Shown here in pieces: positions 8,752 through 18,980 of a stretch of 64,000 nt of DNA (its first letter is position 1; each line of letters opens with the position of its first letter). The notes beneath the pieces were generated by a model. That model saw nothing but the letters and a program-made list of their open reading frames with translations, made no database searches and was not told where the DNA came from. The stretch covers positions 124,001 to 188,000 of the forward strand of contig NZ_JAGEOJ010000001.1 of assembly GCF_017573505.1 (NCBI RefSeq). The letters are read 5' to 3'. The translations under genes were made by a program, and so were the position numbers. This DNA is from Actinomadura barringtoniae (GTDB lineage: Bacteria > Actinomycetota > Actinomycetes > Streptosporangiales > Streptosporangiaceae).

Positions 8752-10422
8752 CTATACCGGCACGGTCTGCTCAGGGCACATCAGCCGCGCGATGGCTTCG
8801 CGCAGCTCCTGCCGTTCCGCCTCACCGGCGGAACGGGCGGTGCGCCAGGCGACCATGCCGTCGGGACGGACCACCACGGCGCCCTCCGCGCCGATCCGGT
8901 ACGCCCCGGCGCACGCATCGTCCGGGTCGGCCAGGTCGGCGCCCAGCCGGTAGACGTCGACGTCGATCCCGAGGCCCGCGAACGCCGACTCCAGCTCGTC
9001 CGCCCACGGCGCCGCGTCCCGGCCGGTCAGCGCGACGAACCGCTGGCCGTACAGGTCGATGGTCGAGGCGGTGCTGCCGCCGAAACCGACGGACGCGTGC
9101 GGTGCGCGCGTGCCCGGCAGCCCGTCGAGCAGCCCGACGGACTCGGCATCGCCGTCCCCGTCCGGTCCCGATCCCTGTCCCTGCCCCTGTCCCGCGTCCA
9201 CGGGGTAGCGGTAGCCGAAGATCACCCGGAATGAGGGGTGCAGCCTCCGGCGTACCTCGTCGGACGCGCGGCCCGCGTTCACCTCGCGCTTGACCGTCGC
9301 CTGCTCGACCGTGAACAGCGCGACCGGGCGCCGTTCGGCCTCGTAGGTGTCCAGCAGGGCGGTGGTGGCCCGGCCGGCCACCACCGCCGCGAGCTTCCAG
9401 GCCAGGTTGTGCGCGTCCTGGATGCCGGTCCCGGACCCGAAGGCCCCGGCCGGGGGCATCGAGTGCGCCGCGTCCCCGGCCAGGAAGACGGGCCCGTCGC
9501 GGAACCGCTCCGCGACGAACGCCGCGATGTCGTAGTCGAGGTTGGTGGTGCCGTCGGCGAGCTGAGGAACGATCTCGACCTCGAGATCGGGCAGCCCGAT
9601 GGCGGCTCGGACGAGCGACGCGGCGTGCTCCGGAGTGAAGGTCTCCGGCCGGTCGCTCTTGTCGGGTGCGAAGGGGAAGCTGATGAGCCACCGGTTGTCG
9701 CCGTCGTGCGGCATGAGGACGACGCCCGGGCTCGGCTTCCCGAGGTGGCACAGCCCGACCGGACGGCCGCGCAGCGCCTCGGAGAGGTCCGCCTCGAAGA
9801 CGAACGTCACCGTGTGCCCGAGCATGCCGGCGCCGTGCACGGGGATGCCCATGCGCCGGCGGATCGGGCTCTTGGCCCCGTCCGCCACCACCAGGAACCG
9901 GGCCGCGACGACCGACTCTCTCCCCGACGGCAGATCCCTGATCCGGGCGGTCACCCCGTCGTCGTCGGACTCGAAGCCGGTGAGCTCCGTGCCGAACCTG
10001 ACGTCGGCGCCGAGGCGCTCCGCCCCGGCCCGCAAGATCACCTCCAGCCTGTCCTGGCCGATGGCGATCCACGAGCACGGGCTCACCAGGCTCGTCTCCT
10101 CCGGCGGCTCCATCTGGCTGGAGCGCGCCTCGGGCCCGGCGAGCGTGTCGCAGTGCACGATGACCCGGCCGCCGGTGAACGCGCGGGCGGACTGGATCTC
10201 CCGCTCGAGCCCGACCTGCCGGAACAGCTCGGCCGTGCGCGGGTTGACCGTCCGCGCCCGCGGATGGATCAGCGCGCCCTCGTGCCGTTCGACCAGGATC
10301 ACCGGGGTCCCGTGCCGGGCGAGGAAGATCGCGGCGCTGAGCCCGGTCAGCCCACCGCCCACGATCAGGACGGCCGTCTTCTCCCCGGCCGCCTCCTCCC
10401 CGGACCTGCCTGCCTCAGACAT
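8752..10422 (-). CDS. FAD-dependent aromatic monooxygenase (second copy)
   Basis: 556 residues, paralogous to the hydroxylase at 5624-7324. IVGGGLTGLSAAIFLA is at about 20-33, HPRARTVNPRTAEL near 52, the FAD/pyrophosphate motif FLAGDAAHSMPPAGAFGSGTGIQDAHNLAWKLA begins near 316, and there is a C-terminal thioredoxin-like domain with VRPDGMVAWR. A Gly/Gln/Asp-rich linker (GQGQGQGSGPDGDGD) precedes that domain. It probably performs a distinct ring hydroxylation or Baeyer-Villiger oxidation on the polyketide. Its start overlaps the end of the SARP gene by 8 bp, so the two are very likely co-transcribed. The ATG at 10422 is followed directly by the canonical N-terminus. Confidence 0.93.
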   Translation of the reverse strand: MSEAGRSGEEAAGEKTAVLIVGGGLTGLSAAIFLARHGTPVILVERHEGALIHPRARTVNPRTAELFRQVGLEREIQSARAFTGGRVIVHCDTLAGPEARSSQMEPPEETSLVSPCSWIAIGQDRLEVILRAGAERLGADVRFGTELTGFESDDDGVTARIRDLPSGRESVVAARFLVVADGAKSPIRRRMGIPVHGAGMLGHTVTFVFEADLSEALRGRPVGLCHLGKPSPGVVLMPHDGDNRWLISFPFAPDKSDRPETFTPEHAASLVRAAIGLPDLEVEIVPQLADGTTNLDYDIAAFVAERFRDGPVFLAGDAAHSMPPAGAFGSGTGIQDAHNLAWKLAAVVAGRATTALLDTYEAERRPVALFTVEQATVKREVNAGRASDEVRRRLHPSFRVIFGYRYPVDAGQGQGQGSGPDGDGDAESVGLLDGLPGTRAPHASVGFGGSTASTIDLYGQRFVALTGRDAAPWADELESAFAGLGIDVDVYRLGADLADPDDACAGAYRIGAEGAVVVRPDGMVAWRTARSAGEAERQELREAIARLMCPEQTVPV

Positions 10423-12352
10423 CCGTCGCCTCTTGGGTGTGAGTCACGGGCTGCAGTTCCGCCTCGCCCTTGGGCAGGCCGGACCAGGACGTCATCACGC
10501 CCAGGTCGAACTGGGGCCCGCCCTTCGGTCTCGTTCCGGCCAGTTCGGTCGCGTAAAGGCCCGCGAGTTCCGGCACCCGGTAGAGGAACGGACCGTCGAT
10601 CCCGTTCTCGGAAACGATGACCAGGCCCGCGCTCGCCAGATGGGAGAGCAGCCGTTCCGCGTTGGCGGCGCCGATGCCCGCCATGCTCGCCACCGTGTCG
10701 GCGGTGACGCACCGCCGATGGGCGGCCAGCAGGCGCAGGACATGGCTCGCCTCCTCGTCCAGTCCGTGGAACGTGTGATGAAAACGAGAGCGCAGATCCG
10801 AATCCCCGCAGCTCAGTTCCGCGAGACGATTCTCCTCGTCGGCGAACCGTTTCGCGAAACGCGTGATGGTCCAATGCCTGGCCACCGCGAGCCGTTCCCC
10901 GGAGATTCTTATGCCCAGCGGAAGTCCGTCGCACATGGTGACGATCTCCTGGGCGGACTGCGGTTCCCGCGCCACTCTGTCCCGGCCGGCGATCCTGGCC
11001 AGGAGTTCCATACCCTCCATCATGTCGAAACCGGCGAGATGCACGATCTCGGACGCGCCCAGGCCATAGATCGGGAGCCTGCTCGTGATGATGACAGCGC
11101 TTTCCGGCCCGGTGGGGAGCAGGGGCCGGACTTGTAGCGCTCCAAACGCGTCGTCCAAGAAGACCAGCAGCTTGCGGCTGGCACTCCAGGTACGGAACAG
11201 CCTGGCCCTTTCGTCGGTGGACCGTGGGATCGATCCATCGTCGAACCCCACCGTGCGCAGCACCGAGGCGAGCACGTCGCCCGGGTCGGCGCGGTTCAGC
11301 GTGGATCCCCCGAGGTTGATCCACAGCTGGCCGCCGTCGAACCTGGTCCTGATCTGGTGGCCGATGTGCGCGGCGAGCACGCTCTTGCCGACCCCCGGCA
11401 TCCCGGTGATGCCGACGATCCTGGTGGCCTGGCCGCCTTCGGTCGCCTCCAGGGCGTCGCGAATTTGCTTCAGCGCGACGCCGCGCCCGACGAAGTCCCC
11501 GATGTCGGGTGGGAGCTCCGCCGGCGGCGGTGGCTGCCGTGGTGCCACCAGGGTGGTGGACTCGTGCGGCTCACCGGGCTCGGCCAGGGTCGGGTCCTCG
11601 CTGGCTGGATCGTCGGCGAGGAGCGCGTGGTGCAGCTGCTGGATCGGCCGGGAGGGTTCGAGCCCGAGCTCGGCGGCCAGCGTCCGGTGCAGCTTGCGGT
11701 AGGCCTCGAGCGCCTCGTCCCGCCGGTTCGACAGGTAGAGCGCGCGCATCAGCCGTGAGTAGAAGGCTTCACTGAGGGGATTGCCGGCGATGAGTCCCTT
11801 GAGTTCGCTGATGACCTCACGGTGCCGGCGGAGCTGGAGATCGGCGTCGATGCGCATTTCCAGCGCGTTCAGCCGGTTCTCCTCCATCATGATCGCTTGC
11901 GCTTCGAGGAGCTGCCCGCGAGGCACATCGATGAGCGCGGGACCGCGCCACAGGTCGAGTGCCTCGCGGAGCACCTCGGAGGCGCGGAGTGGTTCCCCCG
12001 CCAGCAGGGCGTCAGAGCCCTGCTTGGCGAGGTTTTCGAAATGGCAGAGGTCGATGGCCTCGGGCGGAATCCGTCCTTCGTAGCCGGCGGATCTTGTCAC
12101 CAGCATTCGATCGGCACCGGATTCCGCGTCTCCGAGGATTCTGCGGAGCTGATAGACATAAGTCTGAAGGGTCGTGACCGCACTCATAGGAGGTTTGTCG
12201 CTCCAGAGTTCGTCTATGAGCGACGCGCTTTGGGTGACGTGGTTACTGTTCACCAAAAGCAGTGAAAGCACGCTGCGCAGCTTTGGTGCAGACAGCGTCA
12301 ATTCTCCTCCATCTGTAGCGAGAACCAGAGCCCCTAGGACCCCGAAACGCAT
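10415..12352 (-). CDS. SARP-family pathway activator with NB-ARC domain
   Basis: 645 residues. An N-terminal winged-helix OmpR-like DNA-binding domain (about 1-95; MRFGVLGALVL start, LRSVLSLLLVNSN, LQTYVYQLRRIL), a bacterial transcriptional activation domain (about 100-245, ending RALYLSNRRDEALEAYRKLHRTLAAELGLEP), then an NB-ARC ATPase with P-loop GITGMPGVGKS near residue 300 and HHxR-like downstream motifs, without the long TPR tail of AfsR. SARPs activate antibiotic clusters by binding direct heptamer repeats. I chose ATG 12352 (GGAAGGGG upstream, typical SARP N-terminus) over ATG 12385. It is the only cluster-type activator in the window and the natural reader of the paired heptamers listed here. 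Confidence 0.92.
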   Translation of the reverse strand: MRFGVLGALVLATDGGELTLSAPKLRSVLSLLLVNSNHVTQSASLIDELWSDKPPMSAVTTLQTYVYQLRRILGDAESGADRMLVTRSAGYEGRIPPEAIDLCHFENLAKQGSDALLAGEPLRASEVLREALDLWRGPALIDVPRGQLLEAQAIMMEENRLNALEMRIDADLQLRRHREVISELKGLIAGNPLSEAFYSRLMRALYLSNRRDEALEAYRKLHRTLAAELGLEPSRPIQQLHHALLADDPASEDPTLAEPGEPHESTTLVAPRQPPPPAELPPDIGDFVGRGVALKQIRDALEATEGGQATRIVGITGMPGVGKSVLAAHIGHQIRTRFDGGQLWINLGGSTLNRADPGDVLASVLRTVGFDDGSIPRSTDERARLFRTWSASRKLLVFLDDAFGALQVRPLLPTGPESAVIITSRLPIYGLGASEIVHLAGFDMMEGMELLARIAGRDRVAREPQSAQEIVTMCDGLPLGIRISGERLAVARHWTITRFAKRFADEENRLAELSCGDSDLRSRFHHTFHGLDEEASHVLRLLAAHRRCVTADTVASMAGIGAANAERLLSHLASAGLVIVSENGIDGPFLYRVPELAGLYATELAGTRPKGGPQFDLGVMTSWSGLPKGEAELQPVTHTQEATDV

Positions 12353-12385
12353 GTGACCAACCCCTTCCCGCCTCGGCCAATTCAT

Positions 12386-12543
12386 GCGATTCCCGTTGTT
12401 ATATCAGCGTAGCATTGGATGAGTAGCATGTCTACTGGTAACGCATTGCGCACACTTGTCCACAGGTGCTACAAAGCGCACAGCCGATGGCCCGTCACTC
12501 AATGCACATATGCGTGTATCGGTCACGCGAAATGTACGCTCGT
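12386..12543. other. SARP upstream region
   Basis: The spacer between the SARP gene and the secreted-protein gene, both on the minus strand, should hold the SARP promoter. It contains an inverted repeat AGTAG-5 nt-CTACT (12422-12436) and, read on the minus strand, a TATAAC-like hexamer about 15-20 nt before ATG 12385. No SARP-type heptamer pair is seen here. Confidence 0.4.
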
Positions 12544-13455
12544 CTAGCCGTCACTCCTTGTGCACACCTGGAGTTCGGCGTGCAGCCCTTGGTACGCCTG
12601 TTTCACGAGAGTGTCCGCGTCGTACAGAAATGACAGGAGGCTGTAATCTCCGGGCGGCATGTTCACCTGAATGCGAACGGTGCGGCCCGCCGAGATCGGC
12701 GGCGTCCCGCCCCCCGACCGCATGAACGGGTTCGGCGGGAGCGGCTGGCCGGCCTGCTGCGCGTCGAAGTAGGCCTGCACCGACTCGTGCGTCTCACCCG
12801 GCTTGATCCCGACGAAGATGGCCTCCTCGGGCTGCTTGTAGTGGTTCCGGTAGAGGATCGTCGCGTGCTGCGGGATGTGGGTCGGCACGCCGCTGAAGTG
12901 CGCCCGGTCGCGCCCGCCCACGTCGATGACGATCTGCGGGCGCGGCGGCGTGGCCGGGGTGACCTCGGAGGTGATGTCGAGCGTCTGGACGACCGAGGTG
13001 TCCGCCGCCGACGTCTCGACGAGGTAGTACCGGCCCTCGGTGAGGTACTGGGTCAGCGCCTCGGGGCTGCCGGGGTAGACCGCGGCACCGCCGAAGAAGT
13101 CGGTGTCGCGGTACTCGGCGCGGATCCCGGCCGCCCGCGTCGCCGGGTCGTTGGACGCGCCGTCGGCGAAGTCCTTCATGACCTGTTCGATGCCGACGCC
13201 CGGCCGCGGCCGCAGCAGCGCGAGCCAGCGGCCCTCCGCCACCGTCGTGCTCACCTGGAAGGTGATGTAGCCGCCGGGCCGCGGGTTGGCCCCCGGGATC
13301 GTGAAGCCGTCCGTGTTCAGCTCGATCGGCACCTGCGGCGGCGGGGGCGCCACCTTCGCGGCGGCGGACGGGATCGCCGGGGTCGCGAGCGGAATCATCA
13401 CCGCGAGCGCGGCGGCGGCGAGGCCCGAGCGGACGTGCTTTCTGCGGATCATCAT
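12544..13455 (-). CDS. Secreted protein of unknown function
   Basis: 303 residues. The N-terminus (MMIRRKH, hydrophobic stretch 12-30, AxA-like site SAAAK) is a Sec signal peptide. The mature protein is Pro-rich at first, then seems to hold two related beta-rich halves (about 50-150 and 175-295), each with a helix phrase of the kind VEQVMKDFADG / ESVQAYFDAQQ and closing strands GRYYLVET / GDYSLLSFLYD. This suggests a duplicated cupredoxin-like or Ig-like fold, which is inference. I do not recognise a named family. It lies directly upstream of the SARP gene on the same strand, with its own ATG preceded by GGAGAATC. An exported role linked to the product (binding, resistance) is possible but unproven. 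Confidence 0.8.
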   Translation of the reverse strand: MMIRRKHVRSGLAAAALAVMIPLATPAIPSAAAKVAPPPPQVPIELNTDGFTIPGANPRPGGYITFQVSTTVAEGRWLALLRPRPGVGIEQVMKDFADGASNDPATRAAGIRAEYRDTDFFGGAAVYPGSPEALTQYLTEGRYYLVETSAADTSVVQTLDITSEVTPATPPRPQIVIDVGGRDRAHFSGVPTHIPQHATILYRNHYKQPEEAIFVGIKPGETHESVQAYFDAQQAGQPLPPNPFMRSGGGTPPISAGRTVRIQVNMPPGDYSLLSFLYDADTLVKQAYQGLHAELQVCTRSDG

Positions 13456-13507
13456 GATTCTCCTGACTTCACGGGTTGCGGGGCGGCCTTGATGGCCCGG
13501 TCGAAAA

Positions 13508-13536
13508 GAGCGGCCGGCCGTTCCGGCCGGCCGCTC
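13508..13536. terminator. Hairpin terminator after acc operon
   Basis: A perfect 13-bp G/C-rich stem (13508-13520 with 13524-13536) with a TTC loop, located about 90 bp past the stop of the biotin carboxylase gene on the minus strand and preceded on that side by no U-tract, so an I-shaped terminator. Confidence 0.75.
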
Positions 13537-13628
13537 ACTGAATGGGTTCTGGCGGTCCGTACTGCCAGCGGTCGTCGCCGCTGGCGGTTGTGGCTGCCGG
13601 CGTTCGTGGCTGCCGGCAGTTCGCGGGG

Positions 13629-14990
13629 CTAGCGGGTGACGCCGTCGCCGAGCATCTGGTCGACGAGGGACGTGGTGTGCTTGGCGTCGCGGAAGAGCGG
13701 GTGCGCGAGGATCTCGCGCAGCAGCGGACGGGTGGTGTGCACGCGCGCGCCCTCCACCCGCATCTCGGCGAGCGCGCGGTCCATGCGGGCGAGCGCCTGG
13801 TCACGGTCCGGCGCCCACGTGATGATCTTCGCGAGCAGGGAGTCGTAGTCCGGGCCGATGCGGTAGCCGGTGAAGGCGTGCGAGTCGACCCGGACGAACG
13901 GGCCGCCCGGCGGGACGAACGAGGTCAGCTGGCCGGGGGTCGGCATGAAGCCGCGCGAGGGGTTCTCGGCGTTGATCCGGCACTCGACCGCGACCCCGGA
14001 CGGGACCAGGTCCTCCTGCCGGAGGCTGAGCGGCTCGCCCGAGGCGACCAGGAGCTGCTCGCGGACCAGGTCCAGGCCCGTGACCATCTCGGTGACCGGG
14101 TGCTCGACCTGGATCCGGCAGTTGATCTCCATGAAGTGGTACGAGCCGTCCTGGTCGACGATGAACTCCATCGTCCCGGCGCCCACGTACCCCGCCGCGA
14201 GCGCGCCGCGCACCGCGTCGGCGCCCATCCGGGCGGTGAGCTCGGTCGGGAGCCCCGGCGAGGGGGTCTCCTCGATCAGCTTCTGGTGGCGCCGCTGGAC
14301 CGAGCAGTCCCGCTCGCCCAGGTGGACGCCGTTGCCGTACGCGTCGCACAGGATCTGGATCTCCACGTGCCGCGCGGTCTCGCAGAACCGCTCGATGTAG
14401 ACGCGGCTGTCACCGAAGATCGCCTGCGCGTGCGCCCGGGTGTCGGCGTACACGCGCATGAAGTCGCTCCGGCGGTGGACGACGCCCATGCCGCGCCCGC
14501 CGCCGCCCGCGGCGGCCTTGATGATGACCGGGAAACCGATCTCGATGGCGGTGGCGAGGGCCTCGCCGGCGTTGTCCAGCGTGTGCCGGCTGCCGGGGAA
14601 CACCGGCAGGCCGGCGTCGGACATGACGGCGCGGGCGCGGGCCTTGTCGCCGAGCATCGCGATCACGTCGGACGGCGGGCCGATGAAGACCAGGCCGTTC
14701 TTCTCGCAGATCTCGGAGAAGTAGGGGTCTTCGGACAGGAAGCCGTAGCCCGGGTGAACGGCCTCCGCGCCCGTGGCGAGCGCGGCCTCGATGACGGCGG
14801 GGATGTTGAGGTAGCTGTCCTTGGCCGACGGCGGCCCGATCAGGACGGCCTGGTCGGCGAGTGCGACCGCGGGCGAGTCACGGTCGGCGGCGGAGTAGAC
14901 GACGACGGTGCGGATACCGAGTTCTTGGCAGGTTCGCAGAACGCGGAGCGCGATCTCGCCACGGTTGGCGATCAGAATCGTTGAGAACAC
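13629..14990 (-). CDS. accC: Acetyl/propionyl-CoA carboxylase, biotin carboxylase subunit
   Basis: 453 residues, matching stand-alone AccC. It starts VFSTILIANRGEIALRVLRTC. The ATP-grasp glycine loop IIKAAAGGGGRGM is near residue 160, CSVQRRHQKLIEE near 235, the active-site MEINCRIQVEHPVTE near 290, and the C-terminal domain ends with VHTTRPLLREILAHPLF. It carboxylates biotin on a BCCP using ATP and bicarbonate, supplying malonyl-CoA for the polyketide synthase. The GTG at 14990 is preceded by GAGGAGG at ideal spacing; upstream in-frame codons run into the next gene. There is no biotinyl domain in it and no BCCP gene in the window, so the carrier must come from elsewhere. Confidence 0.95.
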   Translation of the reverse strand: MFSTILIANRGEIALRVLRTCQELGIRTVVVYSAADRDSPAVALADQAVLIGPPSAKDSYLNIPAVIEAALATGAEAVHPGYGFLSEDPYFSEICEKNGLVFIGPPSDVIAMLGDKARARAVMSDAGLPVFPGSRHTLDNAGEALATAIEIGFPVIIKAAAGGGGRGMGVVHRRSDFMRVYADTRAHAQAIFGDSRVYIERFCETARHVEIQILCDAYGNGVHLGERDCSVQRRHQKLIEETPSPGLPTELTARMGADAVRGALAAGYVGAGTMEFIVDQDGSYHFMEINCRIQVEHPVTEMVTGLDLVREQLLVASGEPLSLRQEDLVPSGVAVECRINAENPSRGFMPTPGQLTSFVPPGGPFVRVDSHAFTGYRIGPDYDSLLAKIITWAPDRDQALARMDRALAEMRVEGARVHTTRPLLREILAHPLFRDAKHTTSLVDQMLGDGVTR

Positions 14991-15006
14991 CCCGTACCTC
15001 CTCAGG

Positions 15007-16713
15007 TCACAGGTATGCGTCGGAACCGATGCGCCTGAAGCGGGCACGGCGGCTGTTGACCAGGTCGGCCGGGTCGCGGCCGACAAGCTCGGAAAGCGCG
15101 GACGTGATGGCGTCGCGCAGGTATTGGGCGGCGAGCGCCGGGTCGGTCTGGGTGCCGTCCTGCGGTTCGGGGACGACGCCGTCGACCAGCCCGAGCCGCA
15201 GCAGCTCGCGGGAGGTCACCCGCAGCGCGGCGGCGGCGCGGGGTCCCTGCGACGCGTCGTGCCACAGGATCGCCGCGCAGCCCTCGGGGCTGATGATCGA
15301 ATAGACGGCGTTCTCCAGGGCCAGCACGCGGTCGGCGACGCCGAGGGCGAGCGCGCCACCGCTGCCGCCCTCGCCGGTGACGACCGCCACGATCGGGACC
15401 GGGAGGCCCGACATCAGCCGCAGGCTCTCGGCGATCGCGATGGCCTGGCCGTTCTCCTCGGCGCTGATCCCGGGCTCGGCGCCCTGAGTGTCGATCAGCG
15501 TGACGATGGGGAGCCCGAGCTTGGCGGCCATCCGCATGAGCCGGGCGGCCTTGCGGTGCCCCTCGGGGGTGGCGCGGCCGAAGTTGCGGGCCAGCAGGTC
15601 GGCGGTGGAGTGGCCCTTCTGGTGACCGATCAGCATGATCGGCATCCCGGCGAAGTGGCCGATGCCGCCGACGATCGCCGGGCAGTCGCCGCCGATCCGG
15701 TCGCCGTGCAGTTCGAGGAAGCCGTCGAGCAGGTAGCTGACGTACTCCAGCGTGGTCGGCCGGCCGAGGTCGCGGGCGCGCTGCACCGCGGTCCACGCCT
15801 CGTGCTCTGGCAGCCGGGCCGGGTCGGTCACGATCGCGCCCGGCACCGCCTCGGGCGCGGCCACCGCGTCCTGCCGCAGCGAGAACAGCCGCCCGAGCAT
15901 CGCCCGGTGCTGCTGCCGCGACCCGATCGCGTCGATCAGGCCGTGCCCGAACAGGAACTCGGCGGTCTGGAAGTCGGCCGGCAGCCGTTCACCGATCGTC
16001 TGCTCGATCACCCGCCGGCCGGCGAAGCCCATCCGGGCGCCCGGCTCGGCGATCAGGACGTCGCCGAGCGAGGCGAACGACGCCGCGACGCCCGCGTAGG
16101 TCGGGTCGGTGATGAGGACGACGCTGAGGACGCCCGCCTCGTCGAGCTCGGCGAAGACCTGCGCGGTCTTGGCCATCTGCATCAGCGAGAACAGGCCCTC
16201 CTGCATGCGCGCCCCGCCCGAGGCCGTGACGACCAGGAACGGCACGCGCCTGGCGAGCGAGACCTCGGCGGCGCGCGTGATCAGCTCGCCCGTCGCCGAC
16301 CCGAGGCTGCCGCCGAAGAAGTCGAAGTCCATGACCGCGACCACGACCTCGTGGCCCTCGATCCTGCCCTCGGCGCAGACCACGGCCTCGTCCAGCCCGG
16401 TACGCGCCCGGGCCGCGGCGACCCGTTCGGGATAGGGCACCGTGTCGACGAACTCCAGCGGGTCGAACGGCGTGGGGGCGGGCACGGCCGCCAGCGGCCG
16501 GATCGAGTCCGGGTCGAGGAGCGCCTCCAGCCGGGCGTGCGCCGGCAGCCGCGCGTGGTGCGCGCAGCTCGGGCAGACCGACAGCGAGTCGGCGAACCTC
16601 CTGCGATAGATGAGGCCGCGGCAGCCCCGGCACACGAGCCAGTCGCTCTGCTCGTGGCCGGTCCGCTCGTGGCCGTTCTGCTCCTGGTCGGCGGCGACGG
16701 CGTTTCCGCCCAT
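15007..16713 (-). CDS. Acetyl-CoA carboxylase carboxyltransferase, fused AccD-AccA
   Basis: 568 residues: AccD-like half first (about 1-290) and AccA-like half second (about 300-568). The AccD half begins with a four-Cys zinc ribbon (CRGC ... CPSC, residues 28-50) and holds the oxyanion-hole stretch [17 protein letters not shown]. The AccA half has [23 protein letters not shown] and DTQGAEPG. The fused order is known from polyketide clusters, where it converts acetyl-CoA plus carboxybiotin to malonyl-CoA. It lies 16 bp upstream of accC in one operon with the minimal PKS, indicating a dedicated extender-unit supply. Confidence 0.95.
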   Translation of the reverse strand: MGGNAVAADQEQNGHERTGHEQSDWLVCRGCRGLIYRRRFADSLSVCPSCAHHARLPAHARLEALLDPDSIRPLAAVPAPTPFDPLEFVDTVPYPERVAAARARTGLDEAVVCAEGRIEGHEVVVAVMDFDFFGGSLGSATGELITRAAEVSLARRVPFLVVTASGGARMQEGLFSLMQMAKTAQVFAELDEAGVLSVVLITDPTYAGVAASFASLGDVLIAEPGARMGFAGRRVIEQTIGERLPADFQTAEFLFGHGLIDAIGSRQQHRAMLGRLFSLRQDAVAAPEAVPGAIVTDPARLPEHEAWTAVQRARDLGRPTTLEYVSYLLDGFLELHGDRIGGDCPAIVGGIGHFAGMPIMLIGHQKGHSTADLLARNFGRATPEGHRKAARLMRMAAKLGLPIVTLIDTQGAEPGISAEENGQAIAIAESLRLMSGLPVPIVAVVTGEGGSGGALALGVADRVLALENAVYSIISPEGCAAILWHDASQGPRAAAALRVTSRELLRLGLVDGVVPEPQDGTQTDPALAAQYLRDAITSALSELVGRDPADLVNSRRARFRRIGSDAYL

Positions 16714-16775
16714 GCTTGTCTCCCGCTTCCTGCGTTCGTGGGTAGTGAGGGGAGCGGCTGTCTCGGACCGGTGCG

Positions 16776-17159
16776 TCAGTACGCGGCCGTGACCTCGTAC
16801 AGCTCGAACCTGCGGTCCGGGGCCCGGTCCAGGTAGGGAACGAGCGGCGCGGTGCTGGCCTGGTGCGACGGTCCGCGTTCCCAGGTGTCGAACGCCTGGC
16901 CGCTCTCCCAGTGGCTCATGACGGCGAACGACGCCTTGTCGGTCGCCGACCTGAGCAGTTCGTTGCTGAGCAGGCCGGGCGTTCCCTCCAGGGTCCGGCT
17001 GACCTCGTGGTACGCGGTCTCCACGGCGGCGGCGTCGCTGCTCGGAGCCCGGTACCAGACGACCACCCTGACGGGGGTCGTCGGCAGCGCCGGCCGGCTC
17101 TGCTGGTCAGCCGGCCGGCTCTGCTGGTCAGCCGGCCGGGCCTGCTGGTCGGCGCTCAT
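16776..17159 (-). CDS. ABM-domain (antibiotic biosynthesis monooxygenase-like) protein
   Basis: 127 residues: a short repeat-bearing N-terminus (ADQQ-A/S-RP three times, residues 3-23), then one ferredoxin-like dimeric alpha/beta barrel ([46 protein letters not shown]). This fold is used by cofactor-free quinone-forming monooxygenases and by cyclases of pentangular pathways. The ATG at 17159 overlaps the upstream stop as ATGA; a longer frame only reads through the upstream gene out of phase. It follows a second ABM gene, a pairing also known in pradimicin-type clusters. Candidate roles are ring oxidation or late cyclisation. Confidence 0.85.
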   Translation of the reverse strand: MSADQQARPADQQSRPADQQSRPALPTTPVRVVVWYRAPSSDAAAVETAYHEVSRTLEGTPGLLSNELLRSATDKASFAVMSHWESGQAFDTWERGPSHQASTAPLVPYLDRAPDRRFELYEVTAAY

Positions 17160-17488
17160 CGCCCGGCCACCCCGGCCGCGGCGCCCTGGAGCTGGACGAC
17201 GACGTGCGCCGTCGTCATCGAGCCGCCGGAACGGTAGGGGTGCAGCTTGGTGCGGTGCTCCAGGTGCTGGTCGCTGGTCTCGAACTCGCGGAACAGCGGC
17301 TCGTCCACCCAGTCGCTCATGATGTGGTAGACGTTCTCGTCCTCGGCGTTCTTCAGCAGCCACTGCCCGAGGTTGGCCGGGTGGTCGGTGATGACGTTCC
17401 CGACCTCGGTCCAGACCCGTTCGAACTGCTCGCCCATGCCCGGCTTGATCTCCATCCGGAGCATCACGCGGAAAACCTGGTCGCTCAT
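17156..17488 (-). CDS. ABM-domain monooxygenase/cyclase
   Basis: 110 residues covering a single ABM fold: FRVMLRMEIKPGMGEQFERVW, NLGQWLLKNAEDENVYHIMSDW and FETSDQHLEHRTKLHPYRSGGSM, the last resembling quinone-forming monooxygenases of aromatic polyketide pathways. It begins 1 bp after the ketoreductase stop and overlaps the next ABM gene by 4 bp, so all are translationally linked. Small ABM proteins act as homo- or heterodimers, so the two neighbours could form one enzyme, which is inference. Confidence 0.88.
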   Translation of the reverse strand: MSDQVFRVMLRMEIKPGMGEQFERVWTEVGNVITDHPANLGQWLLKNAEDENVYHIMSDWVDEPLFREFETSDQHLEHRTKLHPYRSGGSMTTAHVVVQLQGAAAGVAGR

Positions 17489-17489
17489 C

Positions 17490-18718
<1,229 letters not shown>

Positions 18719-18970
18719 TCAGGCTCCAATCAGTAGGCCGTTGACGAAGTTCAGAAGCTCTTCGGGGGTGCGCATCTTGTCCAGGTCGTCCTCCGAGAGC
18801 CGGAGGCCGAACCTGTTCTCGATCTGCGCGAGGATCTGGAGCAGGGCGAGCGAGTCGTAGTCGAGCTCCTCGAAGGTCACCCGCGTGATGTCGCTGTCCA
18901 GATCGGTGTCTTCGCTGACCCCGCAGTTCCGCATGAGCTGCTTGAGGGTCTCCAGCGTGAGGTTGGACAT
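18719..18970 (-). CDS. Acyl carrier protein of the type II PKS
   Basis: 83 residues: MSNLTLETLKQLMRNCGVSEDTDLDSDITRVTFEELDYDSLALLQILAQIENRFG and so on. The phosphopantetheine Ser is in the DYDSLALL motif near residue 41, as in actinomycete aromatic PKS carriers. It tethers the growing poly-beta-ketone for KS-alpha/CLF. The ATG at 18970 has AGGAGAACCG immediately upstream; upstream in-frame sequence would fall in the CLF gene. Only 10 bp separate it from the CLF stop. Confidence 0.95.
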   Translation of the reverse strand: MSNLTLETLKQLMRNCGVSEDTDLDSDITRVTFEELDYDSLALLQILAQIENRFGLRLSEDDLDKMRTPEELLNFVNGLLIGA

Positions 18971-18980
18971 CGGTTCTCCT

